10,790 bases of DNA from an uncultured Veillonella sp. GTDB taxonomy: Bacteria; Bacillota; Negativicutes; Veillonellales; Veillonellaceae. How positions within the stretch are numbered: position 1 is the first letter of the stretch; each line of letters begins with the position of its first letter. A program made the translations under genes and the position numbers. Positions 1 to 7,182 of the stretch are shown piece after piece. The DNA lies in the NCBI GenBank assembly GCA_900550175.1, contig URQX01000049.1, positions 1 to 10,790 on the forward strand, given 5' to 3'. Under the pieces are notes generated by a model. The model was not told where the DNA came from. It was given only the letters and a program-made list of their open reading frames with translations, and ran no database searches.

Positions 1-419
1 TTAGCCATTGTACGACGAGCGCGCATTTTTTGCATACATTGCATCATTTCTACAACGTTCATGCAAGAAACAACTTCCAGCATTTTGGCTGGAGTAACAG
101 ATTTACAAATCTTAACAATCTCTTCCCGAGGTACTGATGGTGTAAGCATCATATTAGCAATTTCTTTTGAATCTTTTGCCATTGCTTGTGGAGCACCATC
201 GAGAACGATACCGTAATTTGCAATAAATGTATCAATAAGGTCAAAATCTTCGCGACGTTTACCATCGAGTTCAACGATGCGACCGCCTTCAATTTTGAGG
301 CTAGGCTTTGGATCTTGAGGAGATTCCATAGCTATAAAACCTTCCTCTACCCATTCCTTTACATAACCATCCTGATTAACAGGACGTTGACTTAAGACTT
401 CGAAACGTTTTGATTTCAT
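1..419 (-). CDS. pduC: Propanediol dehydratase large subunit PduC (partial, N-terminal 139 residues)
   Basis: This is the N-terminal part of the large (alpha) subunit of coenzyme-B12-dependent propanediol dehydratase, which converts 1,2-propanediol to propionaldehyde inside the PDU microcompartment. The visible 139 residues begin MKSKRFEVLSQRPVNQDG and contain EWVEEGFIAMESPQDPKPS, FDLIDTFIANYGI, VTPAKMLEVVSCMNVVEMM and QKMRARRT. These are near-identical to the opening of known PduC/DhaB1-type diol dehydratases as I remember them. The reading frame is open to the window edge, so the catalytic TIM barrel lies outside. The ATG at 419 is preceded by AAAGGA on the minus strand (about 431-437), and only 21 bases separate it from the pduB stop, so the two genes are co-transcribed. 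Glycerol dehydratase is a close relative, but the pduB and pocR neighbours favour propanediol. Confidence 0.95.
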   Translation of the reverse strand, partial: MKSKRFEVLSQRPVNQDGYVKEWVEEGFIAMESPQDPKPSLKIEGGRIVELDGKRREDFDLIDTFIANYGIVLDGAPQAMAKDSKEIANMMLTPSVPREEIVKICKSVTPAKMLEVVSCMNVVEMMQCMQKMRARRTMA

Positions 420-440
420 AGGGCATACCATCCTTTCAGA

Positions 441-1142
441 TTAGATATAGGAATGGGCTCCGTTCACTGGTTCGTCACCCATAGTACCAAGCAATTGTTT
501 ACCTACTTCACGAGCAGAGATAACTGCTTGTCGTACAGCCCCAGAATCGCCAGAAATCTGTAAAATAACTTCGTTAGAATTACTTGTACCTGCAGAAGGT
601 GATGCATAACCGATTACATCAACATTCGCAGATTTAACAGCTACATCGGCCATAACTACGCCAATAGCTGCTGGGGCACCTACGATAAGGCCAAATGCCT
701 TACCTTCAGGAGCTCCAAATGCTGCATTTACTGCATGGCTAGCGCGTGCTGTATATTGCAATTCAAGATGACCAGCATCGTTTGCGTATACATCCCCAAA
801 GGTACGTTCCACTTCAGCCAATGCCACTTCAATAGCACGTTTTACATCGGATACATCATCACCCCCAAAGATAATTAATGAACCATGGCCTGCGCCACCT
901 TTAGTATCACGAGGTAATTCAATGCTAACAATTTCAGTATTGGTTGCTTTTACTGCTTCATCAGCAGCCATAATGTGTGGGCCTGCACCAGTACGAGCAC
1001 CTAAAATACCGATGGAACGATATTTTTTCTTTAATTTCATCGCATCTAATACTTGTTGATCTACGTTAGCAATTACGAGACCAATAGTATCACCAGTTTT
1101 GCTAGTCCCTACAAATTCAGTTAATCCACATGTTGTCGCCAT
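441..1142 (-). CDS. pduB: PDU microcompartment shell protein PduB (short, PduB'-like form)
   Basis: This is a trimeric tandem-BMC-domain shell protein of the propanediol-utilisation microcompartment, 233 residues from the start chosen here. It contains CGLTEFVGTSKTGDTIGLVI, YRSIGILGARTGAGPHIMAA, IELPRDTKGGAGHGSLIIFG, TFGDVYANDAGHLELQYTAR and ISGDSGAVRQAVISAREVGK, and it ends in SYI, all very close to Salmonella PduB. The open frame begins at 1154 (MEGIM...). However, the GGAGGG spanning the first codons is itself an ideal ribosome binding site for the ATG at 1142. The product MATTCGLTEF... then matches the start of the short Salmonella form PduB'. An in-frame TAA about 11 codons above 1154 excludes a long N-terminal extension. 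It is the first gene of the operon, with no pduA before it, and is followed by pduC. PocR probably controls it. Confidence 0.95.
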   Translation of the reverse strand: MATTCGLTEFVGTSKTGDTIGLVIANVDQQVLDAMKLKKKYRSIGILGARTGAGPHIMAADEAVKATNTEIVSIELPRDTKGGAGHGSLIIFGGDDVSDVKRAIEVALAEVERTFGDVYANDAGHLELQYTARASHAVNAAFGAPEGKAFGLIVGAPAAIGVVMADVAVKSANVDVIGYASPSAGTSNSNEVILQISGDSGAVRQAVISAREVGKQLLGTMGDEPVNGAHSYI

Positions 1143-1145
1143 AAT

Positions 1146-1152
1146 ACCCTCC
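1146..1152 (-). promoter_or_regulatory. Ribosome binding site that decides the pduB start
   Basis: GGAGGGT on the minus strand lies 3 bases upstream of the ATG at 1142. It overlaps the codons that follow the alternative ATG at 1154, which has no good Shine-Dalgarno sequence of its own. This favours initiation at 1142. Confidence 0.7.
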
Positions 1153-1418
1153 ATACGTATAATGAAAGTATCTATGTACAGAAATTATGCTGCGATATAC
1201 CATTTTATATTTTTATCATTTCTTTAACCATTCATATGTATGCAACACTATATCCTGTACACCATATATTGCTATAGAGCATGCCTTGCTATTCAGTCAC
1301 AACCCATTGGACTCAATCCCTTCTAAATATAAGTAATATAAGTCTTTTATCTATCTTTATTATAAATAATTATTAAATATAACTTTTTTATGTATATTCG
1401 TAAAATGCAATTTTTCTA

Positions 1419-1447
1419 TTACAAAAATGCGACAATCCTGTTATACT
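1419..1447 (+). promoter_or_regulatory. Putative pocR promoter (extended -10)
   Basis: TTACAA (1419-1424), a 17-base spacer, and TATACT (1442-1447) preceded by TG (1439-1440) form a plausible sigma-A promoter with an extended -10. The -35 is weak. Transcription would begin near 1454, giving a leader of roughly 170 bases before the pocR ATG. This is inferred from hexamers only. Confidence 0.4.
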
Positions 1448-1588
1448 TATACATATAAAAGCAACAAATAACTTAATTTTATATGTATATGAATTTTAGG
1501 TGGTATGTCACTTTTCTCTTTTCTTAGTTTTTAAAGCTAGCCCATAGATAGAGTACAAGCAAAGTTATTAAAGCGGTGTACTTCCTAA

Positions 1589-1615
1589 ACCTCTCAAACA
1601 TTTGCGATTGGAGGT
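1589..1615 (+). promoter_or_regulatory. Possible hairpin masking the pocR ribosome binding site
   Basis: ACCTC (1589-1593), a bulged T, and CAA (1595-1597) can pair with TTG (1608-1610) and GAGGT (1611-1615). This places the pocR Shine-Dalgarno GGAGGTG in a stem of about 8 pairs with a 10-base loop. An upstream TTTAGG (1495-1500) could instead pair with CCTAAA (1584-1589) and disturb this stem. Pairing was done by eye and no energy was computed. Confidence 0.3.
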
Positions 1616-1621
1616 GTCACA

Positions 1622-2512
1622 ATGATTTGTACAAACGAAGATACGAAGCTTATCAATGAAATCATGCGTGATTTCACAAACATAACAAATATTGCAGCTA
1701 TTTTGGTAAATAATCGTGGAAAAGTGTTATCCCAAGAATATAATTTTTCCCCTTTTTGCAAGGTCGTAAGACGTAATCCAAATTACGCCAAACGCTGTAA
1801 CCAATGTGATTTATATGGCGGGCTAGATGCTACAAAAGAACTATCCTCCTGTCCATATCGCTGTCATATGGGACTCATAGACTTCTCTGTGCCCATCATG
1901 AAGGATGGTGCCATCTTAGGTTTCATCATGGCAGGACAAACAAAAACAGAGGACACAACTATTAAGCCGATCTTACCTACTCAAACCGATTGGCATGATG
2001 ATACTAAGCTTCGTGCCTTATATCGGACCTTGCCAATTCTGACAGCGGAACAAATTTACAGCGCCACAAAGGTATTACGGATCTTGGTAGAGCATTACTT
2101 TCCATTTAACGATGCTATAGCCGAAGAAATGCCTTATGAACAATTGCCAGACTTTGTTGAATCGGAACGACCTATTAATCGACCGGAAATTCGAAAAGCT
2201 ATGCTATACATAGAAAAAAACCTGAGCAAACGCGTGTCGCTCAGGAGGATTTCGGAACATATTCATTTAAGCGAGTCCTACTTCTCTAAAATTTTTAAAG
2301 ATGACACAGGACTATCCGTAGTGCAATATATAACACTATTACGTATACAAGAAGCAAAAAAACTATTGGTGTATTCCCAACTAACAGTTAATCAAATCAG
2401 CAAAACGCTAGGATATAACAGGACTAGTTATTTCTGTAAGATATTTAAAATGGCTACTACAGAAACGCCACATTCGTATCGAAAAAAATATGCCAAACCA
2501 GTTGATGCGTAA
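1622..2512 (+). CDS. pocR: PocR-type transcriptional activator of the pdu operon (AraC family)
   Basis: This is a cytoplasmic DNA-binding regulator of 296 residues. Residues about 6-160 form a PocR sensory domain. It has the SPFCKVVRRNP segment and the family's conserved cysteines (C46, C59-x2-C62, C77-x3-C81 in CPYRCHMGLIDFSVPI), with IMAGQ near 103-106. Residues about 190-292 form an AraC-type double helix-turn-helix, with SLRRISEHIHLSESYFSKIFK as the first HTH and TVNQISKTLGYNRTSYFCKIF as the second. Salmonella PocR has the same layout and activates pdu (and cob) genes in response to 1,2-propanediol. Here it is divergent from pduB, the usual position for a local activator. Translation starts at the ATG six bases after GGAGGTG. 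A terminator follows the gene. The regulatory target is inferred from position and family; the domain assignment is strong. Confidence 0.92.
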   Translation: MICTNEDTKLINEIMRDFTNITNIAAILVNNRGKVLSQEYNFSPFCKVVRRNPNYAKRCNQCDLYGGLDATKELSSCPYRCHMGLIDFSVPIMKDGAILGFIMAGQTKTEDTTIKPILPTQTDWHDDTKLRALYRTLPILTAEQIYSATKVLRILVEHYFPFNDAIAEEMPYEQLPDFVESERPINRPEIRKAMLYIEKNLSKRVSLRRISEHIHLSESYFSKIFKDDTGLSVVQYITLLRIQEAKKLLVYSQLTVNQISKTLGYNRTSYFCKIFKMATTETPHSYRKKYAKPVDA

Positions 2513-2544
2513 TATTCTAAATATTAGCAGGTCAACTATGTAAT

Positions 2545-2596
2545 AAAAAATAGAGTGATGAGATCCTAAATATAGGGTTTCACCACTCTATTTTTA
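2545..2596. terminator. Bidirectional terminator between pocR and the fucose operon
   Basis: AAAAAATAGAGTG (2545-2557) pairs with CACTCTATTTTT (2584-2595). Additional inner pairing is possible (CCTA with TAGG around AATA). The A-run and T-run on opposite sides mean the hairpin can stop pocR transcripts on the plus strand and fuc-operon transcripts on the minus strand. It lies 33 bases past the pocR stop and 56 bases past the fucO stop. Confidence 0.85.
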
Positions 2597-2651
2597 TTTA
2601 GAAATAATAAACTTTAGAGGAGGAGTGCAGACAGCTATAAAAATGACAATA

Positions 2652-3803
2652 CTACATAATAGACTTATAAATACTAATTATATCTTCTAATGTTGGATCT
2701 TTTGGGTTGCCTGGTGTACAAGCATCTGCCATTGCCGACTTAGCTAAGAATTCTAAATCTTCTTCTTTAACACCAACGTCCTTAAGATGTTTAGGAATAT
2801 TAACATCATCTGCTAATTGTTGAATTGCAGCAATAGCAGCATCGTCAGATTCATCTTTACTCATTTGTTCTAGATTTTGAACACCAAAAGCTCTAGCAAT
2901 TTCTTTATACTTATTGCCAGTGGCACTAGCATTATACTTTAATACAGCGGTTAACATTATTGCACATGCTTTGCCATGTGGAACATCATACAGTGCACTA
3001 AGTGGATGAGCCATTGAATGCACAATCCCTAATCCAACATTAGAGAATCCCATACCTGCAATATACTGTGCCAAAGACATTTCTTCCCTAGCATCATAAT
3101 CACCGGCTACAGATTTACGTAAAGACTTTGCTATTAATTCGATAGCTTTGATGTGGAGCATATCGGTTAATTCCCATGCGCCTTTAGTAATATACCCTTC
3201 TATTGCATGAACTAAGGCATCCATACCTGTTGATGCACAAAGACCTTTCGGCATAGAAGCAGACATATCTGGATCAACAATCGCAACTACAGGAATATCA
3301 TGTGGGTCAACACAAACAAATTTACGCTTTTTCTCAACATCAGTAATAACGTAGTTAATTGTAACTTCAGCAGCTGTACCCGCTGTAGTACTAACTGCAA
3401 TAATAGGTAGTGACTTATTTTTAGTTTCAGCTAAACCCTCTAGACTTCTAACATCAGCGAATTCTGGGTTTGTCATTATAATACCAATAGCTTTACTAGC
3501 ATCAATGATACTACCTCCGCCAATAGCTACAATAGCTTGAGCACCAAATCTTTTACATACATCAACACCATTTTTAATATTTTCAATGGTTGGGTTTGGC
3601 TTAATATTTGTATATACTTCGAAATTAATGCCCGCATCACGAAGCAAATCGGTAACCTTCGTAGCAACTCCAAATTCAAGAAGATCTTCATCAGTCGTAA
3701 CTAAAATCTTTTGAAAATGTCGTGATTGAAGTTCATTTACAATCTCTTTAATCGCACCTTTACCAAAATATGAAGTTTCATTGAGAATTATACGTTTACT
3801 CAT
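2652..3803 (-). CDS. fucO: Lactaldehyde reductase / L-1,2-propanediol oxidoreductase FucO
   Basis: This is an iron-dependent group III alcohol dehydrogenase of 383 residues, the same size as E. coli FucO. In fermenting cells FucO reduces L-lactaldehyde to L-1,2-propanediol with NADH. Long blocks match FucO: NNPEFADVRSLEGL-like at 111-124, TTAGTAAEVTINYVITD at 139-155, RKFVCVDPHDIP at 160-171, ITKGAWELTDMLHIKAIE at 205-222, and AQYIAGMGFSNVGLGIVH at 245-262. The nucleotide-binding GGGS is at 95-98. The four metal ligands are present as D195, H199, H262 and H276, each one less than in E. coli FucO. It is the last gene of the operon, 18 bases after the aldolase stop, with an AGGAGA ribosome site and TAG stop. 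It replaces the aldehyde dehydrogenase of the similar C. jejuni cluster and supplies the substrate of the adjacent PDU system. Confidence 0.93.
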   Translation of the reverse strand: MSKRIILNETSYFGKGAIKEIVNELQSRHFQKILVTTDEDLLEFGVATKVTDLLRDAGINFEVYTNIKPNPTIENIKNGVDVCKRFGAQAIVAIGGGSIIDASKAIGIIMTNPEFADVRSLEGLAETKNKSLPIIAVSTTAGTAAEVTINYVITDVEKKRKFVCVDPHDIPVVAIVDPDMSASMPKGLCASTGMDALVHAIEGYITKGAWELTDMLHIKAIELIAKSLRKSVAGDYDAREEMSLAQYIAGMGFSNVGLGIVHSMAHPLSALYDVPHGKACAIMLTAVLKYNASATGNKYKEIARAFGVQNLEQMSKDESDDAAIAAIQQLADDVNIPKHLKDVGVKEEDLEFLAKSAMADACTPGNPKDPTLEDIISIYKSIM

Positions 3804-3821
3804 ATTATCATCTCCTAGGAA

Positions 3822-4715
3822 TCATTTTCTCCAAAGTCTTTTGGCAACCATATCTAAATCAGATTTTACGGAATCTGTTAATTTTGAAATAGGAACTCTA
3901 CAATTTTCTTTGATTGAGTATCCCATCTCACGCAAAGCCCATTTCATGAGTGGGTTAAACGGAGTATACGCTTCATAGAATAAAGCATATGTGTCAATCT
4001 TTTGCTGAATTTCTACAATTTTATTAAAATTACCTTCATTCAAAGCAACAACTAAATCATGACACAATTTAGGATATACATTAGATAATGCACCAATACA
4101 TCCGGCACCACCGGAGATAACTACAGGAACACAGTTAGTATCATAACCAGTATATACTGCAAAGTTTGGATATAGAGGTAAAATTTCATTAATATATTTC
4201 TGACTATGACGAGAAACTGGATGTGTATCTTTAATACCAATTAAATTTTTATGTTTTTCTAATAATCGCAATACAGTATTAACAGATATATCATATCCTG
4301 TGCGATCTTGATAATTATAGAGATAAATATTACCAGAAATATGTCCTAAGATATCATCAAAATAATTGAATACATCCTCTTGGCTGCATGCACTATAATA
4401 TGGTCCTACAATAATAACTGCATCAGCACCCTTTTTCAGAGCAAAATTAGATAGATTTATTGTTTCTAATCTGTTCATACGACCTGTACCAGCTATTACA
4501 ATTCCGCGATGATTAATATATTGAACTGCATCTGATATTAATTGCTCAGCTTCATTATAATCTAAGGCATAAAATTCGCCCGCACTACCGCCTACTAAAA
4601 TTCCATCAATACCATTTTCAAGTACATGGTCATACAATGAATGCATATCATCATAATTAATAGTACTATCATCATTAAAAGATGTTAATATTGGACAAAA
4701 ATATTTGCTATTCAT
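3822..4715 (-). CDS. DapA/NanA-family aldolase, probable 2-keto-3-deoxy-L-fuconate aldolase
   Basis: This is a class I (Schiff-base) pyruvate-dependent aldolase-family protein of 297 residues, a usual family length, with a TIM-barrel fold. The pyruvate-binding loop reads GGSAGE (42-47, in place of the DapA GTTGE). The catalytic tyrosine is Y133 in YLYNYQDRTG, and the Schiff-base lysine is K162 in GIKDT. The family includes dihydrodipicolinate synthase, sialic acid lyase and 2-keto-3-deoxy-sugar-acid aldolases and dehydratases, so the fold alone does not fix the substrate. Its place between a fuconolactonase-like gene and fucO suggests cleavage of 2-keto-3-deoxy-L-fuconate to pyruvate and L-lactaldehyde. 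C. jejuni cj0481, in its fucose island, is the analogous gene. Sequences near the start include a GAGGGG ribosome site. The upstream gene ends 15 bases before. Family is certain; substrate is inferred. Confidence 0.8.
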   Translation of the reverse strand: MNSKYFCPILTSFNDDSTINYDDMHSLYDHVLENGIDGILVGGSAGEFYALDYNEAEQLISDAVQYINHRGIVIAGTGRMNRLETINLSNFALKKGADAVIIVGPYYSACSQEDVFNYFDDILGHISGNIYLYNYQDRTGYDISVNTVLRLLEKHKNLIGIKDTHPVSRHSQKYINEILPLYPNFAVYTGYDTNCVPVVISGGAGCIGALSNVYPKLCHDLVVALNEGNFNKIVEIQQKIDTYALFYEAYTPFNPLMKWALREMGYSIKENCRVPISKLTDSVKSDLDMVAKRLWRK

Positions 4716-4730
4716 ATATAATACTCCCCT

Positions 4731-5843
4731 CTATTTGTTTAAATCATAAACTAAATCCATATCTGCCCACCATTCACTTTTTAATGCACCATCAATACGT
4801 TTTTGGCATGGGTCTGTTTCTTTCCACCAACGATTTGTTTCAGGATCTTGTGCCATTTTTGCCATATCATACTCAAAATCATCACCACAATATTCCATTA
4901 CAGAAAATAGTAAGTCTTCACGATTCCAAATCTTATATTTAGTAATACCACATTCTCTAATCATTTTATTAACACTCGAGAATGGATTCGCATGTAACTT
5001 TTTATAATATTCTGCTTTTTCTGGACGTAGTTTAATAACCGATGCAAAAAGTTGCGGACGATTAATTTTATATAATTTTTTAGCATTTTTACTAAAGATA
5101 TCTAGATCATCATTAAAATACTCACGCACACAATTTAAATGATCCTCAAAAGATGAATATAAATTAACTACAGGATAGTTAGATGCATACATTAGTTTTG
5201 AGTGATCAAAGGTTCCAGAAATAAAGTCTAAAAGATTTTTTACAAATAACTTATTATCTGTAGGGAAGCCCGAAATCTTACAGTATACATTAGGCAGTGA
5301 TGCTAATTTTGTCATTGCCTTTTTATAACTTTCATCTAATGTGCTCACATTACCACAATGATTAATTACTACTTTAGCCTCTGGGACTTGCTTAATCGAA
5401 TTATATAAGTCTTCTAATTCATCTACTCGATTACAACTTTCAAATAATAAATCTTGTTTAGCTAGTACTTCCAAACCTTGAATAAAACTTCGTTCTAAAC
5501 ATCTCCCTCGAGGAGAGCTATCTATATGAAGTGGTTCTCTTACACCAACAATACCGATTGGTAATCGCATATGCTCACATAAATGTCTAGCTCTCATTAC
5601 ACGAGCTAGAATATATGGGCTTTTCAATTTAAAGATATAATCATCTTCTTGAATTGCGTTATCACAATCTACCTCTACATACACACCACCTTTAAAATTG
5701 AAATCATACTGCCCATAAGCCTTTGCAATATCATCCATTGAAAAGCTTCGTTTTATAATCCCTGCGCAAGAATTTAGCCAAGGAAGATTTAATATATTCA
5801 AATCCCAAATGTGAAAATGACTATCTACAATTTCAAGCATCAT
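4731..5843 (-). CDS. Fused L-fuconolactonase-like amidohydrolase and RhaM-type sugar mutarotase
   Basis: This 370-residue protein has two domains. Residues 1 to about 262 are an amidohydrolase-2 (COG3618) lactonase-like TIM barrel. It carries DSHFHIWD (7-14, HxH metal motif), VYVEVD (54-59), GVRE (100-103), NHCG (161-164) and YASNYPV (219-225). Members of this family hydrolyse L-fucono- and L-rhamnono-lactones. Residues about 266-370 match the L-rhamnose mutarotase (COG3254) family: FASVIKLRPEKAEYYKKLH (266-284, with the conserved His284), YKIWNREDLLFSVMEY (303-318) and RWWKETDPCQ (338-347). The two activities are separate proteins (cj0487 and cj0488) in the C. jejuni fucose island. The frame is open through the junction, so this is a real fusion at sequence level. 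Start is ATG 5843 or the adjacent ATG 5840, after AAAGGAGA. The usual SDWP aspartate reads Asn222. Exact lactone specificity is inferred from context. Confidence 0.85.
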   Translation of the reverse strand: MMLEIVDSHFHIWDLNILNLPWLNSCAGIIKRSFSMDDIAKAYGQYDFNFKGGVYVEVDCDNAIQEDDYIFKLKSPYILARVMRARHLCEHMRLPIGIVGVREPLHIDSSPRGRCLERSFIQGLEVLAKQDLLFESCNRVDELEDLYNSIKQVPEAKVVINHCGNVSTLDESYKKAMTKLASLPNVYCKISGFPTDNKLFVKNLLDFISGTFDHSKLMYASNYPVVNLYSSFEDHLNCVREYFNDDLDIFSKNAKKLYKINRPQLFASVIKLRPEKAEYYKKLHANPFSSVNKMIRECGITKYKIWNREDLLFSVMEYCGDDFEYDMAKMAQDPETNRWWKETDPCQKRIDGALKSEWWADMDLVYDLNK

Positions 5844-5861
5844 GTGTCTCCTTTAACGTGA

Positions 5862-5895
5862 CTATCCGTTGAATAGGATAAACATTTAATTATCC
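5862..5895 (-). repeat. Alternative small hairpins between fucP and the lactonase fusion gene
   Basis: In the 63-base gap inside the operon, GGATAA (plus-strand 5876-5881) can pair with TTATCC (5890-5895). Its GGATA can instead pair with TATCC (5863-5867). The stems are short and AT-rich and no T-run follows, so this is not a convincing terminator. It could be an mRNA processing or stability element, or chance. Confidence 0.3.
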
Positions 5896-5906
5896 AATAA
5901 AGTAAT

Positions 5907-7157
5907 TTAGTCTCGTTTCATTACTTTTGGGCAACTCCCAAAAAATCCATACCAAGCAACAAATAAGAAACATGGTATTAATAATAAAAATGAAGTTTCA
6001 ATATTATGATAATCTGCAACTAAGCCCATAAAATATGGCATGATTGCACCACCAACAATAGTCATGATTAGTACACTAGATGCTGTCTTAACCAATGCAT
6101 CTGGTATGTCTGTAATAGAAAGCGCAAAAATAGTTGGAAAACTAATTGACATAAAGAAGAAAGATGCAATTAGAGTGAATACAGAAACACTACCAGTTAA
6201 GATATTTAGTAATATCATAATGCATACATTAATAAGAGAATAAACACCTAAGATACAACCTGGTCTAAACTTCTTTAATAAAGGAGTTGTAACAACACGA
6301 CCAATCATAAATGCAACTAAAGCAATACTAAAGAAGAATGCAGCTTGAGAATCAGTTACTTCTGACCAATGATCTACACTGTAATTAATGAAGAAGGCAC
6401 CTGCACCAACTTGTGCTGCAATGTATAAAAATTGAGATAATGCACCCAATCTGAAATGACGGTAACTAAAGAGTTTCGCATAACTTACTTCATTATCTGC
6501 TGGTGAATCTGTGGAACCAGAAACCTCAGAACCTTCTGGTAATTTGTTAAAAACAAAAAGTAATAGCATAACAATAATAATTGCAGCAATTCCAACATAT
6601 ACCATTTGTACGCTACGCATATTATCAGCTACATCACCACCATGAGTGACTGATAAAAATAATGCACCACCAATAATCGGTCCTAAAAATTGACCCACAC
6701 CATTAAAAATCTGTGCAATATTAATACGGAATGCAGCATCTTTGTCACTACCTAGTTTTGTGATATAAGGATTGGCATTTGTTTCTAAACTGCCTAATCC
6801 GCAAGCAAGAATGAAAAATGCACCAAGGAACATATTGAAACTGTATGCATTACTAGCGGGAATGATTAATAGTGCCCCAATAGCATAGAGAGCCAATCCC
6901 ATTATAATGCCACCCTTAAATCCAAATTTTCTTGCCACTAAAGCAGCTGGTGTGGCTATTACAAAATACCCACCAAAATATGCAGCTTGTAATAACCCAG
7001 ATGTTGCTTTTGTAATACCTAATTGATTTTGAAAGTTTTTATTCATTACATCAATTAAGCCATAACTAACACCCCACATGAAGAATAAAATAGTAACTAA
7101 CCAAAATGCTAATTTAATATTACTAGCACTTACTTTTATAGTTTTATCGGTATCCAT
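5907..7157 (-). CDS. fucP: FucP-type L-fucose:H+ symporter (major facilitator superfamily)
   Basis: This is an inner-membrane sugar:proton symporter of 416 residues with the hydrophobic pattern of about 12 transmembrane helices. There is no signal peptide; a short N-terminal cytoplasmic tail precedes the first helix near residue 15. It follows the E. coli FucP pattern: FFMWGVSYGLIDVMNKNFQ, where D36 corresponds to FucP D46; LLQAAYFGGYFVIATPAAL; ACGLGSLETNANPYIT, where E125 corresponds to FucP E135; and FRINIAQIFNGVG, where N152 corresponds to FucP N162. Later come SFPTIFALSI and VGGAIMPYFMG. These acidic residues are the ones tied to proton coupling and sugar binding in FucP. The fucose-pathway neighbours support L-fucose as substrate; L-galactose or D-arabinose could also be carried. 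The gene has a strong AGGAGGTG ribosome site and starts 25 bases after the dehydrogenase stop. Confidence 0.88.
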   Translation of the reverse strand: MDTDKTIKVSASNIKLAFWLVTILFFMWGVSYGLIDVMNKNFQNQLGITKATSGLLQAAYFGGYFVIATPAALVARKFGFKGGIIMGLALYAIGALLIIPASNAYSFNMFLGAFFILACGLGSLETNANPYITKLGSDKDAAFRINIAQIFNGVGQFLGPIIGGALFLSVTHGGDVADNMRSVQMVYVGIAAIIIVMLLLFVFNKLPEGSEVSGSTDSPADNEVSYAKLFSYRHFRLGALSQFLYIAAQVGAGAFFINYSVDHWSEVTDSQAAFFFSIALVAFMIGRVVTTPLLKKFRPGCILGVYSLINVCIMILLNILTGSVSVFTLIASFFFMSISFPTIFALSITDIPDALVKTASSVLIMTIVGGAIMPYFMGLVADYHNIETSFLLLIPCFLFVAWYGFFGSCPKVMKRD

Positions 7158-7182
7158 AATACACCTCCTGTAGCCAAGTCAT

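Larger units (their letters stand above)
1155..1621. other. Divergent pduB/pocR intergenic region
   Basis: This is 467 bases of AT-rich non-coding DNA between two divergent genes. It must hold the leftward pdu promoter, the PocR operator(s) and the pocR promoter. On the minus strand a TATAAT hexamer sits at 1364-1359, but I see no matching -35 at 17 bases, as would fit an activator-dependent promoter (inference). I looked for the conserved cobalamin-riboswitch B12 box and did not find it. The 3' half (about 1454-1621) is probably the pocR mRNA leader and holds several possible hairpins. I see no small gene here. Confidence 0.5.

Noticed and set aside
186..395. Plus-strand open frame opposite pduC
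   Set aside because: It lies wholly antisense to strongly conserved PduC coding sequence.
1359..1364. TATAAT on the minus strand as the main pdu promoter
   Set aside because: There is no acceptable -35 at the right distance, and hexamers of this kind are common in such AT-rich DNA. It could still work with an activator, so it is mentioned only in the region description.
1155..1621. Cobalamin riboswitch ahead of pocR or pduB
   Set aside because: Such an element would make sense for a B12-dependent pathway, but I could not find the conserved B12 box or the core segments on either strand.
2625..2690. 21-codon GTG-started reading frame with an AGGAGG-like sequence before it
   Set aside because: The ribosome-like sequence touches the GTG with no proper spacing, the frame overlaps the fucO 3' end in antisense, and the peptide is unremarkable.
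3822..4715. Lysine-biosynthesis DapA as the function of the aldolase
   Set aside because: The pyruvate-binding loop has GGSAGE rather than GTTGE, and the gene sits within a sugar-acid operon; a keto-deoxy-acid aldolase role fits better.
4682..4942. Plus-strand open frame spanning the aldolase/lactonase junction
   Set aside because: It is antisense to two well-supported genes and has no recognisable product.
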